48,765 nt of DNA from an uncultured Alphaproteobacteria bacterium. GTDB lineage: Bacteria > Pseudomonadota > Alphaproteobacteria > Micropepsales > Micropepsaceae. Shown here piece after piece: positions 17,701 through 26,048 of the stretch. The DNA lies in assembly GCA_903897605.1 (NCBI GenBank), contig CAIUCH010000024.1:1-48765 (forward strand), given 5' to 3'. How positions within the stretch are numbered: the first letter of the stretch is position 1; each line of letters opens with the position of its first letter. Both the position numbers and the translations under genes were made by a program. The notes beneath the pieces were generated by a model, which was given only the letters and a program-made list of their open reading frames with translations, was not told where the DNA came from and ran no database searches.

Positions 17701-19491
17701 TCAATGGCCTTGCAAAGCAAGCGAAGCCAGTGTGGCCGCATCCAGCCGCAGTATGGGATAGGCGCCAACATGTTGCGCCGTGTACCAGGGCGAACGCTGA
17801 AAAAAGAAGTTGAGGCGCGCCCCGCCATCCGAGGCGAATGCCGGATCGTCCCGCAATTTCGCGTCGAATTCCGCTTTGAGCGCGGGGTCCTTCGCCAACA
17901 TCTCGCGCGCCAGAGTCTCGACAACGCGCGGCTCGCCATACTCCTTTGCCTCAAAAATCGCGTCGAGATATCCCCAATGCAAAAGCGAGTCGGGCGCCTG
18001 AGGCTCAAGCAGCTGAATTGCCACATTGGCGGTGCGCTGGTTCAAAGGCACGACCACCGAGCCTGGCGGTAAATTCGCTTCGCGGCTTACCGATCCGAGC
18101 TGAAACGCCGTCAGCATCAAATGCCCTTCAAAGGGCTTGGCGGCCCAACGCGGACCGTCGATCTGGTAGCCATCGGCACGAACTGTCCGCGGATCGCGGA
18201 TCCTGCGGTACGCGATGCCGTGCGCATCAAGCCTGTCAATCATCGCGGTCCATTGGGCCGGAATCACATAGGCAGCCGGGGGCGCAATCGATAGATCTGG
18301 CAACAGACCATTCCAATTTTCGATGTCGTAGGATTTTGGTTTGGTCGGGTCGTACTGGATCCACGTCCGGCCGGAAATATCACTATGTTGCTTGGTGAAG
18401 GCAAATCCCTTCAGCGCGAACGGCGTGGCGGCCGGGTCCGGCTTGAAGGTAAGCGCCACGCGCGCCGATTTGTCTTGCGCGCGGGCGATGGTGTCGGCAT
18501 CTGCCTTGGCGGTTGCCGCGAGCAGCGACTGTGGGTGGTCATTTATATATTCCAGCAACAACGCGACCAGATCGTAACTTGCCCGAACCCGCGTCTCGTA
18601 CGATTTGAGCATATGCGTTTCAATCAACAATGCGGGGCGATTTTGCAGCGCCGCATAGCCGGTCGAAAAGCGCGGTCCCGACCCGAAATTCTCGATACCG
18701 CTCAGCGGATCGCTGCCATCCTTGAACTCCAGGTAGATCGACGCGAGATGCCCTCGCTTTTCGAATGCGGGGATTGCATTGTCCGCGATCGCCGCATGTT
18801 GCCAATCATTTACCGCGGGATCCAGCTTGTGCGGATCTTCCGTGTACCATGTGAGATCATATTGATAATCCGCGCCGTCGGTGGTGTGGATGTCGATCAG
18901 GAAATCCGGAAGCCACCGGTTCCACAGCTTGAGCCAGGCGCGCATTTCCGGCGCGTCCGCCTTCACATAGTCCCGATTGAGATTGAGATATTGCGACTGC
19001 CCCCTGAAACCCATGCTTTCGGGCCCGTTCTGATTGATGCGGTTGTAGGGCGACGAATTTTCATGACCATCAACGCTGAATACCGGAATATAAATCAGCA
19101 CGACATGGTCCAGCAGGTGGGGCAATTTGCCGGTGACCGCGAAGTCGCGCAGCAACATCAGCCCCGCATCCTTGCCCTCGATTTCACCCGGATGGATGCC
19201 GGCTTGAATCAGCACAATCGGCTTGTGGGCGGCGCGCGCTTCGGGTGGCGTGAATATTCCGTCATTGCTCGCAATGACCATTGTCATCGGGCGCCCTTGC
19301 GGCGTCGTTCCAAACGTTTCCAGATGGATTTTTCCTGGCGCCGCGCTTTCCAGACGCCGCAAATAACTTATTGTGTCGCGATAGTCGGGCGTGGCGCGAA
19401 ATCGCGCGGTTTCCGCGGGCGTAGACCAATTCATTGCATTGCCGATGCCGCTGAATGCGAGGAGGAATGCTAATGCCAAAATTTGGCGCAT
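17701..19491 (-). CDS. Secreted M14 family zinc carboxypeptidase
   Basis: This 596-residue protein has a Sec signal peptide (MRQILALAFLLAFSGIGNA) and an M14 peptidase domain over about residues 30-330. The zinc ligands are H100 and E103 in AGIHPGEIEGKD and H202 in IDIHTTDGA. R173 in LNLNRDYVK fits substrate carboxylate binding, and E291 in LLIETHMLK is the general base. The last ~250 residues have no family I can name and may be a beta-rich accessory domain. I start at 19491, where AAAGGG lies 8 bp upstream and a signal peptide begins at once; the frame extends to 19611 without coding character. Such enzymes trim C-terminal residues from peptides or peptidoglycan. It lies among glycosidase genes, suggesting protein or glycoprotein digestion alongside saccharides. 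Confidence 0.88.
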   Translation of the reverse strand: MRQILALAFLLAFSGIGNAMNWSTPAETARFRATPDYRDTISYLRRLESAAPGKIHLETFGTTPQGRPMTMVIASNDGIFTPPEARAAHKPIVLIQAGIHPGEIEGKDAGLMLLRDFAVTGKLPHLLDHVVLIYIPVFSVDGHENSSPYNRINQNGPESMGFRGQSQYLNLNRDYVKADAPEMRAWLKLWNRWLPDFLIDIHTTDGADYQYDLTWYTEDPHKLDPAVNDWQHAAIADNAIPAFEKRGHLASIYLEFKDGSDPLSGIENFGSGPRFSTGYAALQNRPALLIETHMLKSYETRVRASYDLVALLLEYINDHPQSLLAATAKADADTIARAQDKSARVALTFKPDPAATPFALKGFAFTKQHSDISGRTWIQYDPTKPKSYDIENWNGLLPDLSIAPPAAYVIPAQWTAMIDRLDAHGIAYRRIRDPRTVRADGYQIDGPRWAAKPFEGHLMLTAFQLGSVSREANLPPGSVVVPLNQRTANVAIQLLEPQAPDSLLHWGYLDAIFEAKEYGEPRVVETLAREMLAKDPALKAEFDAKLRDDPAFASDGGARLNFFFQRSPWYTAQHVGAYPILRLDAATLASLALQGH

Positions 19492-19803
19492 TGTAGAACC
19501 CTTTCGGCTTGAGGGACCCCATGACATGGCCATGCCACGCAACGGCCGGATTCTTTGTAGTCGGGACCGCGGCACCGGGCCAAACTTTGGAAAAGGGCAT
19601 CTCCGCGCCAAAGTCTATTATTGTCGCAAAAAGGAAAGGGTATAGTGTCCTGGACAACAGGAGAGTATCCGATCGGTAAGCATCCACAATTTGTTTCTCT
19701 CCCGCCGAAATAATGGAAGGCCGTTCGCATGGGCGGCCCGACAGAAAAGCCCGTTCAATGCACGCCGGCCCGAAATTCAGGGGCGGCAGGAAAGGAATAA
19801 AAT
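19492..19803. other. Divergent spacer between M14 and bicupin genes
   Basis: These 312 bp contain no credible gene. Toward the bicupin, TTATTG (19618-19623) and TATAGT (19641-19646) are 17 bp apart and may form a weak promoter. A perfect 5-bp inverted repeat TGTCC-T-GGACA (19646-19656) overlaps the -10 and could be an operator half-set. Both calls are tentative. Confidence 0.35.
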
Positions 19804-20754
19804 ATGAAGCTCATTCCTTTGGCCGCCATAGCGGTATCGTTGCTGATGCCGCTCCCGGCTTCGGCGCAGTTTCTTGGCCAGGAAGGCATGGCGGTGACGC
19901 AACCCGAAATGACCGGCCGGTTTTGGGCGGCAAAGCCCACAAAGATGACGCCCTATGTGGCGCCCAACAAACCGCACTGGAAACTGTCGGAGATCCTGGC
20001 CGCGCATCAGGGCCAAAGCGATTGGGCGCAGGCCTTGGTGCGCAACAAGGACCAGGAAGCCGATTACGTTTCCATGGCTGCAGGCAAAAAGACCAAGATG
20101 AAAATGTGGCCCGACGATCGATTGGTCTTCATCGTGTGGGACGGCTCGATCAGGGTATCGATTGACGGTTACCAGCCTTTCACCGCCACCAAGGGGTTCA
20201 TGGTGAATGTGCCCTTCCGCCACATGTACACGCTGGAGAATGTGGGCGCGACGCCTGCGCTACGCTTTGAAGTGCGCCAAACCGGCTCGACCCCCGTCTA
20301 TCCCGCCAGCGAGACGCCGGACCCTGCGCCTGGCATGACCTATGTGAAGGTGACCGAACAGCCTGGTCCCGCCAAGGAGAAGGACTCCAATCCGATTTAT
20401 GTGGACTATATGAAAGAGTTAAACGGCACGGACAAAGCCTATGGCGGCAAATTCGTGTGGGATGACCATTTCACGTCCAACATCCTGCGCGGGCCCGGTG
20501 TGCCGGTGCCGCCGGACACCAACAAGGGTCATTTCCATATTGGTTGGACCGAATTCTGGTTCATCCTGGAAGGCCATATTGGCATGAAGGTCGAAGGCGA
20601 AACCTATTTCGTCTGCGATCCGGGTGACGTGATGGTTGCCGCCCAGGGCCGTTGGCATCGCGCCGGCGACGATCCCAGCGCGCCCTGGTCCACCCGCGTG
20701 CCATTCAATCCACGTCCGCCGGTCTTGCACAATTTCGAAGTCACCGGCGATTGA
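19804..20754 (+). CDS. Secreted bicupin protein
   Basis: This 316-residue protein has a Sec signal ending PASAQ (about residue 22) and two cupin beta-barrels. The second (about 225-300) has a complete metal site: H243 and H245 in KGHFHIGWTE, E250, and H285 in GRWHRAG. The first (about 88-160) has the barrel pattern but lacks the His-X-His motif, so it is probably structural. The ribosome site AGGAA is 9 bp upstream of the ATG. The GHFHIGWTEFWF segment resembles enzyme-type cupins and differs from storage proteins, but I cannot name a reaction. It lies 66 bp upstream of the GH127-like gene on the same strand, so a periplasmic role in arabinoside or uronate processing is plausible, by context only. 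Confidence 0.8.
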   Translation: MKLIPLAAIAVSLLMPLPASAQFLGQEGMAVTQPEMTGRFWAAKPTKMTPYVAPNKPHWKLSEILAAHQGQSDWAQALVRNKDQEADYVSMAAGKKTKMKMWPDDRLVFIVWDGSIRVSIDGYQPFTATKGFMVNVPFRHMYTLENVGATPALRFEVRQTGSTPVYPASETPDPAPGMTYVKVTEQPGPAKEKDSNPIYVDYMKELNGTDKAYGGKFVWDDHFTSNILRGPGVPVPPDTNKGHFHIGWTEFWFILEGHIGMKVEGETYFVCDPGDVMVAAQGRWHRAGDDPSAPWSTRVPFNPRPPVLHNFEVTGD

Positions 20755-20820
20755 TCAAGATAAATTTGTGCCGACGCTGCGCTGAGGTCCGCGCTTTTCG
20801 AAATTGTACGGGAGGAAAAC

Positions 20821-22845
20821 GTGACGACAAGAAGGGCCTTTATTTGCTCCTCTATTGGTGGCGCTCTTGCGATTTCCGCCGCGCCGGCCGGCGCTGAAAT
20901 CGCCACACCCAGCCTTCCATCGCCAAGTCCGCCCCAAGCCCCCATCGCCAATCGTGCCCCGCTGTCGCGCCAACCATTGATCGGCCTGCCGACGGGCGCG
21001 ATAAAGCCCGCGGGATGGTTGCGCCGCCAACTCGAAATTCAGGCCCATGGACTGGGCGGGCATCTCGACGAGACATGGGAAGATGTTGGCCCGCATAGCG
21101 GATGGCTCGGCCTGGACGGCGAAGCGTGGGAGCGCGGACCCTATTTCATTGACGGGTTGCTGCCTTTGGCGTGGCAGCTTGACGATGATGTCCTGAAGAG
21201 AAAGGCGCAGCGGTTCATTGATTTCACGCTCGACAGTCAACGGCCAAACGGCTTGATCGGACCCAAGGGCAGTGATGATTGGTGGCCACGCATGGTCATC
21301 TTAAAGGCGTTGACGCAATATCACGAATTGACCGACGACCCGCGCGTCATCCCGGTCATGCGCAAATACTTCCAGTATCAGTTGGATACATTGCCCTCCC
21401 GGCCTCTGCGCGATTGGGGCATGATGCGTTGGCAGGACAACCTCGTTTCGGTTCTATGGTTGTACAACCGTACTGGAGACGCCAAATTGCTTGAGCTGGC
21501 CGCGCTCCTGCAAAAGCAAGGTTATCGCTGGCGGGACCTGTTCTCCGACTTTCCCTTTACGAATCCTGTTTATCCCAGCGCCATCACCGTGACGGCTGCC
21601 CTGCGCGCAACCGATCCAACCGGAATGCCAGATCCTGCCCAGTCGGCACATGGCGTCAACCACGGCATGGGTCTCAAGGCCGCTGCCGTTTGGTCGCTAG
21701 TCTCGAATGACCCGCAGGATCGCGAATTCGCGATCAAACAGCTTGCGATCCTTGATGAGTATCACGGCTTGCCCAATGGCATGTTCTCATGCTCCGAATT
21801 CCTTGCGGGCCGAAGCCCTTCGCAAGGATCGGAATTGTGCACCGTCGTCGAAACACTCTACTCGCTCGAATATGCGCTTGCCGTCACCGGATCGGCTCTG
21901 CTCGCGGACCGCATCGAGAAGATCGCCTATAATGCACTGCCTGGCACCTTTGACGACACGATGTGGACCCATCAATATCTTCAGCAACCAAACCAAGTGA
22001 AATGCAGCGTCTCGACGGGCCCATGGGTGGGCGATGGTCCAGAATCAAATCTGTTCGGCCTTGATCCGAATTTTGGATGTTGCACGGCCAACTTCCACCA
22101 AGGTTGGCCGAAATTGACGTCGAGCCTATGGATGGCTTCCGCCAATGGCGGCCTGACCGCGACCGTCTATGCGCCGTGCGAGGTAAAAACGATTGTAAGT
22201 GGCGTTGGCGTTACCATTCGGGAAGACACCGATTATCCGTTCCGCCATCACATTGGAATCGCGGTCGAACCGGAATCGCCAGTGACCTTCGAGCTATCGC
22301 TGCGAATTCCAGCCTGGACGCAAGCGGCCGACATAAAACTCAATGGTTCGCCTCTTCATCTTCCTCAATCCGGCGGTTATGCGCGGATCTCGCGCGAATG
22401 GAAGGCGGGCGATTCCATCGACATCAATTTTGCGTCAACGCCGCGCGCGGTCGAAGGCCATAATGGCTCGATCAGTTTTGAGGATGGCCCATTGGTATTC
22501 GCGCTGCCCATCGAAGAGGAATGGCGAAAACTCCGTGTGCAGGGATTGACGGCCGATTGGGAAATCTATCCGAAAAGTGATTGGGCGTTTGCGGCATCGG
22601 CGCATCCGGTTCCGAAAAGAGTGGAACGCAATGTGGGAGACATTCCATTTTCTCGCAGAACCCCGCCGGTCCTCCTGGTGATCGAAGGACAGCCGGTTCC
22701 AGATTGGGCGCAACAAAATGGTTCGGCGATGGATGTTCCAGTGGCGGGCAAACGCGCCGGGACGCTTGAAAAGCTGGTGCTCATGCCCTACGGAGCGCCA
22801 AAATTGCGGCTGACTTCGTTCCCGAGCATGGAGCAAAAGACTTAG
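20821..22845 (+). CDS. GH127-like beta-L-arabinofuranosidase, Tat exported
   Basis: This 674-residue protein belongs to the former DUF1680 family, whose founding enzyme HypBA1 removes beta-L-arabinofuranose using a zinc-bound cysteine nucleophile. The site is intact: E338 and C340 in QGSELCTVVETLYSLE and C420-C421 in DPNFGCCTANFHQGWP. These match HypBA1 E338/C340/C417/C418 almost number for number, C420 being the likely nucleophile. E326 in FSCSEFLAG is a candidate acid/base. An (alpha/alpha)6 barrel spans about 50-430 and beta-sandwiches follow. The start is GTG with a strong GGGAGG site; the N-terminus TTRRAFICSSIGGALAISAAPAGA looks twin-arginine dependent. It lies 66 bp after the bicupin gene. 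Related families such as GH146 share this fold, so the exact arabinoside is not settled. Confidence 0.9.
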   Translation: MTTRRAFICSSIGGALAISAAPAGAEIATPSLPSPSPPQAPIANRAPLSRQPLIGLPTGAIKPAGWLRRQLEIQAHGLGGHLDETWEDVGPHSGWLGLDGEAWERGPYFIDGLLPLAWQLDDDVLKRKAQRFIDFTLDSQRPNGLIGPKGSDDWWPRMVILKALTQYHELTDDPRVIPVMRKYFQYQLDTLPSRPLRDWGMMRWQDNLVSVLWLYNRTGDAKLLELAALLQKQGYRWRDLFSDFPFTNPVYPSAITVTAALRATDPTGMPDPAQSAHGVNHGMGLKAAAVWSLVSNDPQDREFAIKQLAILDEYHGLPNGMFSCSEFLAGRSPSQGSELCTVVETLYSLEYALAVTGSALLADRIEKIAYNALPGTFDDTMWTHQYLQQPNQVKCSVSTGPWVGDGPESNLFGLDPNFGCCTANFHQGWPKLTSSLWMASANGGLTATVYAPCEVKTIVSGVGVTIREDTDYPFRHHIGIAVEPESPVTFELSLRIPAWTQAADIKLNGSPLHLPQSGGYARISREWKAGDSIDINFASTPRAVEGHNGSISFEDGPLVFALPIEEEWRKLRVQGLTADWEIYPKSDWAFAASAHPVPKRVERNVGDIPFSRRTPPVLLVIEGQPVPDWAQQNGSAMDVPVAGKRAGTLEKLVLMPYGAPKLRLTSFPSMEQKT

Positions 22846-22913
22846 GCAAAAGCGCGGTGCCTGACCGGCTCTCTTTGCACCCAGGGACGGTTGGAATGTG
22901 TTCCGGAAATATG

Positions 22914-22944
22914 GCGGGCCAATTCAGGCGCCCGCTCTTTTATT
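22914..22944 (+). terminator. Probable Rho-independent terminator after GH127-like gene
   Basis: GCGGGC (22914-22919) pairs with GCCCGC (22930-22935), with a 10-base loop, followed directly by TCTTTTATT. It lies 69 bp after the GH127-like stop and overlaps the last bases of the convergent SMP-30 gene. Confidence 0.55.
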
Positions 22945-23845
22945 GGACGCCGAAAGTCCGCGTTGGCCGGCCCGGTCCAAGGCCCTTGATCTCGAACAGC
23001 CCGCCTTCGGTCGGTCTCGCCGCAAGATCGGCATCGCTCATGCCGAAGCGTGCGGAGGTGACGAACAGCCGGTCGAGGCGAGGGCCACCGAACGCACAAC
23101 TTGTCGGGGAAGCGCAGGGCAGATCGAGGTATTTTGTCAGGCTGCCGTCCGCCGCCAGGACGGCAATGGTGCCGCCGCCGGCCACGCGCGCATTGTAGAT
23201 CGCGCCGTTGATGTCCGAAGTCGAGCCATCCGGGAGGCCGCGCGCCAGGGGTGATCCGAAAGCGCGCCCCGCGGCGAGGGCGGTGCCCGGCGGGTTGAAG
23301 CGATAGGCATAGAGGACATTGCTCAATGTGTCGGCGGTGATGAAGCGGCTATCGTCCGTCCAGATCATCGTGTTGGTGATGCCAAATTTGTCGTCCGTCA
23401 GCCTTGTAACATTGCCGTCGGCGGTAATCCGATAGAGCGAGCCAGTCTTACCCGCCATTGCCATGGGATGGCCGTCGGGGCCGATATTTTCGGCCATCGT
23501 GCCGACCCAGAAGCTGCCGTCAGGCGCGACGACGCCTTCGTTCAGGCGGTTGCCGGGAAGATCCGGTTCCGGCACGGCCAGGGTGTCGAAGTCGCCCCCC
23601 GGCCGCCAAAGCGTGACGCGGCGGCGAAGCCCAACGATAAAGCCGCCATCCGCCCGCAGCCCGATCGACGTCGGCAGCTCCGGTGTCGGCCAGACCTGGT
23701 GTCGTCCGCTGTCAGGTTCCAGGCGATGGATGCGGCTGCCCAGAATGTCGACCCAATAGAGCGCAGTTTCGGCCGCCGACCAGATGATCGATTCGCCGAC
23801 CCCATCCTTGCAGTCCAGAACCAGGCTCGCGCCCCTCGTCTCCAT
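22940..23845 (-). CDS. SMP-30/gluconolactonase family sugar lactonase
   Basis: This 301-residue six-bladed beta-propeller should hydrolyse an aldonolactone to its acid using one divalent metal. The metal residues line up with human SMP-30: E18 in GVGESIIW, N158 in GITNTMIW and D206 in GLPDGSTSD. R100 and N102 in GNRLNEG are the substrate-binding pair. It has no signal peptide, so it works in the cytoplasm. The ribosome site GGGGG is about 6 bp before the ATG. It is transcribed divergently from the GntR regulator gene, whose palindromic operators lie between the two starts. The dehydratase and SDR beyond the regulator would complete an oxidation-lactonase-dehydration route. The sugar could be L-arabinose, L-fucose, L-rhamnose or D-galactose. 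Confidence 0.9.
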   Translation of the reverse strand: METRGASLVLDCKDGVGESIIWSAAETALYWVDILGSRIHRLEPDSGRHQVWPTPELPTSIGLRADGGFIVGLRRRVTLWRPGGDFDTLAVPEPDLPGNRLNEGVVAPDGSFWVGTMAENIGPDGHPMAMAGKTGSLYRITADGNVTRLTDDKFGITNTMIWTDDSRFITADTLSNVLYAYRFNPPGTALAAGRAFGSPLARGLPDGSTSDINGAIYNARVAGGGTIAVLAADGSLTKYLDLPCASPTSCAFGGPRLDRLFVTSARFGMSDADLAARPTEGGLFEIKGLGPGRPTRTFGVQ

Positions 23846-23920
23846 GGCACCCCCAAAATCACGCGTTCATCCCACATCCATCCGTTCACTGGCAAAAAAT
23901 CTAGCCAAGGCGTCGTCATA

Positions 23921-23960
23921 TTGACAATAGGTATGTCACATGTTTCATACTATTTGCCAA
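23921..23960. promoter_or_regulatory. Imperfect inverted repeat with TTGACA box, SMP-30/GntR promoter
   Basis: Arms 23921-23935 (TTGACAATAGGTATG) and 23946-23960 match as an inverted repeat at about 11 of 15 positions around a 10-bp centre. The left arm contains a consensus -35 TTGACA, with CATACT 19 bp downstream as a poor -10 toward the GntR gene. It shares the AATAGGT half-site with the second operator nearby, so the same GntR protein probably binds both. Confidence 0.55.
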
Positions 23961-23961
23961 T

Positions 23962-23978
23962 AACCTATAAGATAGGTT
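23962..23978. promoter_or_regulatory. Perfect palindromic operator AACCTAT-N3-ATAGGTT
   Basis: Two perfect 7-bp arms separated by AAG end 3 bp before the ATG of the GntR regulator gene and cover its ribosome binding site. A bound regulator would block its own transcription or early elongation. A third copy of the ATAGGT half-site lies at 23927-23932. Confidence 0.65.
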
Positions 23979-23981
23979 GAA

Positions 23982-24722
23982 ATGAAAAGGCCCGATTACC
24001 TCAGGCCGGTGGGCTCCCCCGCCGCGGAAGAGCCGCCCACGACTCTTGTGTCCAAGGTCATCCACGGCATTCGTCACCTGATCCGTTCGGAAGAGCTGAA
24101 GGTCGGCGATCCGCTGCCGAGTGAGGCGGCGATCGGCGAGCAGCTCGGCGTGTCGCGCGCGGTGGTGCGCGAGGCTTATCGGTCGATGGCGGCGCTCGTG
24201 CTGATCAGTGTCGGCAATGGCCGGCGGGCGCGCGTCTCGGCTGTGAATGAGGAGGTCTTGGCGCTGGTGATCGACCATGGCGTGCAGACCGATCAGGTCT
24301 CGGTTCAACAAATTCTCGACGTGCGCCGCACCATCGAAATGCGCACAGTCGGGCTCGCCGCACTGCGGCGGACCGACAAGGAAGCGCGGGAGATCAAGCA
24401 ACTGGCCGCCGCCATGCGCGCTGACTTCGCGGATGCCGACAAGGTGATGGAGCATGACATCGCCTTTCACGAGACCATCGCCAGGGCCTCGCGCAATCCG
24501 ATGTTCGCCCTGATGGTCGGCTCGTTTCACGTGGTGACGCGGCAGACCTGGCGGATCGGCTGGATGGCGCGCCAGACCGATACGGACCGCCGCGAGAACG
24601 TCGCCTGCCACGAAGCGATCGCGGCCGCCATCGATCGCGGCGACCGTGCCGGGGCCGAGGCGCATATGGCGGCCCATTTCGACGACACCGTAAAAGTGCT
24701 GCTGGCGAGCGGCATCAACTAA
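23982..24722 (+). CDS. GntR-family regulator, FadR (FCD) subfamily
   Basis: This 246-residue DNA-binding regulator has an N-terminal winged helix (about 20-88: VSKVIHGIRHLIRSEEL and PSEAAIGEQLGVSRAVVREA). It is followed by an all-helical FCD ligand domain (about 100-240). The FCD metal-site pattern is visible as D163 in EHDIAFHETI with His residues in EHDIAFH and CHEAIAAAI. Members often sense sugar acids or aldonates. The gene overlaps its own palindromic operator, lies between the divergent lactonase and the dehydratase gene 20 bp downstream, and so very likely represses this sugar-acid module until an intermediate accumulates. Confidence 0.92.
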   Translation: MKRPDYLRPVGSPAAEEPPTTLVSKVIHGIRHLIRSEELKVGDPLPSEAAIGEQLGVSRAVVREAYRSMAALVLISVGNGRRARVSAVNEEVLALVIDHGVQTDQVSVQQILDVRRTIEMRTVGLAALRRTDKEAREIKQLAAAMRADFADADKVMEHDIAFHETIARASRNPMFALMVGSFHVVTRQTWRIGWMARQTDTDRRENVACHEAIAAAIDRGDRAGAEAHMAAHFDDTVKVLLASGIN

Positions 24723-24742
24723 CCTCCCCGGGAAATGCGCAT

Positions 24743-25939
24743 ATGAAAATCACCAAAATCGAAACCATCCGGATCGGCGAACATCCCAATATCTGCTGGG
24801 TGCAGGTGCATACCGATGCGGGCCTTGTCGGGCTGGGAGAAACGTTTTTCGGCGCCCGCGCCGTTGAAAGCTATGTGCACGAGACCGCGGCGGCGCTGTT
24901 GCTTGGGCAGGATCCGCTCGCCATCGACAAAATTTCCAAGGCACTGACCGGTTATCTGGGCTTTGCTTCGAGCGGCGCTGAAATGCGGGGAAATTCGGCG
25001 ATCGATATTGCGCTGTGGGATCTGTTCGGCCAAATCACCGAGCAACCGATTGCGCAATTGCTTGGTGGGTTCACCCGTCAGTCGATCCGCACCTACAACA
25101 CCTGCGCGGGCAACGGTTATATGCGCGAAGGCGGCCAGACGATCGCCAATTACGGTTTGCAGCAAGCCCGTAACCAATATGCCGATCTGGATGCGTTCCT
25201 CAATCACGCCGACGATCTGGCGGAGGAGTTGCTCGCCGAGGGCATCACCGCGATGAAGATCTGGCCGTTCGATACCGCCGCGGAAAAGACCGGCGGCCAA
25301 CATATCAGCGCAGACGACCTCAAATCCGCACTGTCGCCGTTCGAAAAAATCCGCAAGCGGGTTGGCGACAAGATGGACGTCATGGTCGAGTTCCACTCGA
25401 TGTGGCAGCTCCTGCCGGCGATGCAGATCGCGCGGGCGCTGGCGCCATACAATACCTACTGGCACGAAGACCCGATCAAGATGGATTCGTTGGGCGACCT
25501 CAAGCGCTACAGCGAATGCTCGATCGCGCCCGTTTGCGCATCCGAGACGCTGGCGACACGCTGGCGCTTCCGCGATCTGCTCGAGACCGGCGGCGCCGGC
25601 GTGGTGATGCTCGATCTATCCTGGTGCGGTGGTCTGTCGGAGGGCAGAAAGATCGCATCGATGGCGGAGGCCTGGCACTTGCCGGTCGCGCCGCATGATT
25701 GCACGGGGCCGGTGGTGCTCGCCGCATCGACGCACTTGTCGTTGAATGCCCCCAACGCACTGATCCAGGAGAGCGTGCGCGCCTTCTATCGGACCTGGTA
25801 CGGCGACCTCGTCACCGCGCTTCCACAAGTCAAGGACGGCATGATTTCGGTGCCGCCCGGCCCAGGATTGGGTCTGAAACCGCATCCAGACCTCGACAAG
25901 CGGTTCACCATCACCAGGCAGGTGAGCCAAGCCGGTTAG
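24743..25939 (+). CDS. Enolase-superfamily sugar-acid dehydratase
   Basis: This 398-residue enzyme of the mandelate racemase/muconate lactonising type should dehydrate an aldonate to a 2-keto-3-deoxy acid using Mg2+. The metal ligands are E216, E242 (YWHEDPIKMD) and E268 (VCASETLATR). H218 in VEFHSMW and H318 in APHDCTGP fit the acid/base pair seen in galactonate and mannonate dehydratases, and D291 may support H318. K172 stands where a KxK motif is usual, but the second Lys is replaced by Trp (MKIWPF), as in several dehydratase branches. It begins 20 bp after the regulator stop. Whether the substrate is galactonate, fuconate, arabinonate, rhamnonate or a 3,6-anhydro acid cannot be decided from sequence alone. 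Confidence 0.88.
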   Translation: MKITKIETIRIGEHPNICWVQVHTDAGLVGLGETFFGARAVESYVHETAAALLLGQDPLAIDKISKALTGYLGFASSGAEMRGNSAIDIALWDLFGQITEQPIAQLLGGFTRQSIRTYNTCAGNGYMREGGQTIANYGLQQARNQYADLDAFLNHADDLAEELLAEGITAMKIWPFDTAAEKTGGQHISADDLKSALSPFEKIRKRVGDKMDVMVEFHSMWQLLPAMQIARALAPYNTYWHEDPIKMDSLGDLKRYSECSIAPVCASETLATRWRFRDLLETGGAGVVMLDLSWCGGLSEGRKIASMAEAWHLPVAPHDCTGPVVLAASTHLSLNAPNALIQESVRAFYRTWYGDLVTALPQVKDGMISVPPGPGLGLKPHPDLDKRFTITRQVSQAG

Positions 25940-25966
25940 AAAGGCGTTTGCCGAGGGGAAGACGAA

Positions 25967-26038
25967 GTGGAAACTGTGAAGAAAAGATCGGCCGTCGGGC
26001 TCGCCATTCCGGCGATGGCCACGGTTTTGTTTGGATAA
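25967..26038 (+). CDS. Possible 23-codon ORF between dehydratase and SDR
   Basis: A GTG frame preceded by GAGGGGAAG encodes a basic start followed by a hydrophobic stretch (VGLAIPAMATVLFG), and stops 10 bp before the SDR ATG. It resembles the beginning of a transporter TM1 or a signal anchor, and may be a remnant of a deleted porter gene or a coupling peptide. It is too short to separate from chance. Confidence 0.22.
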   Translation: METVKKRSAVGLAIPAMATVLFG

Positions 26039-26048
26039 GGAGCAATTC

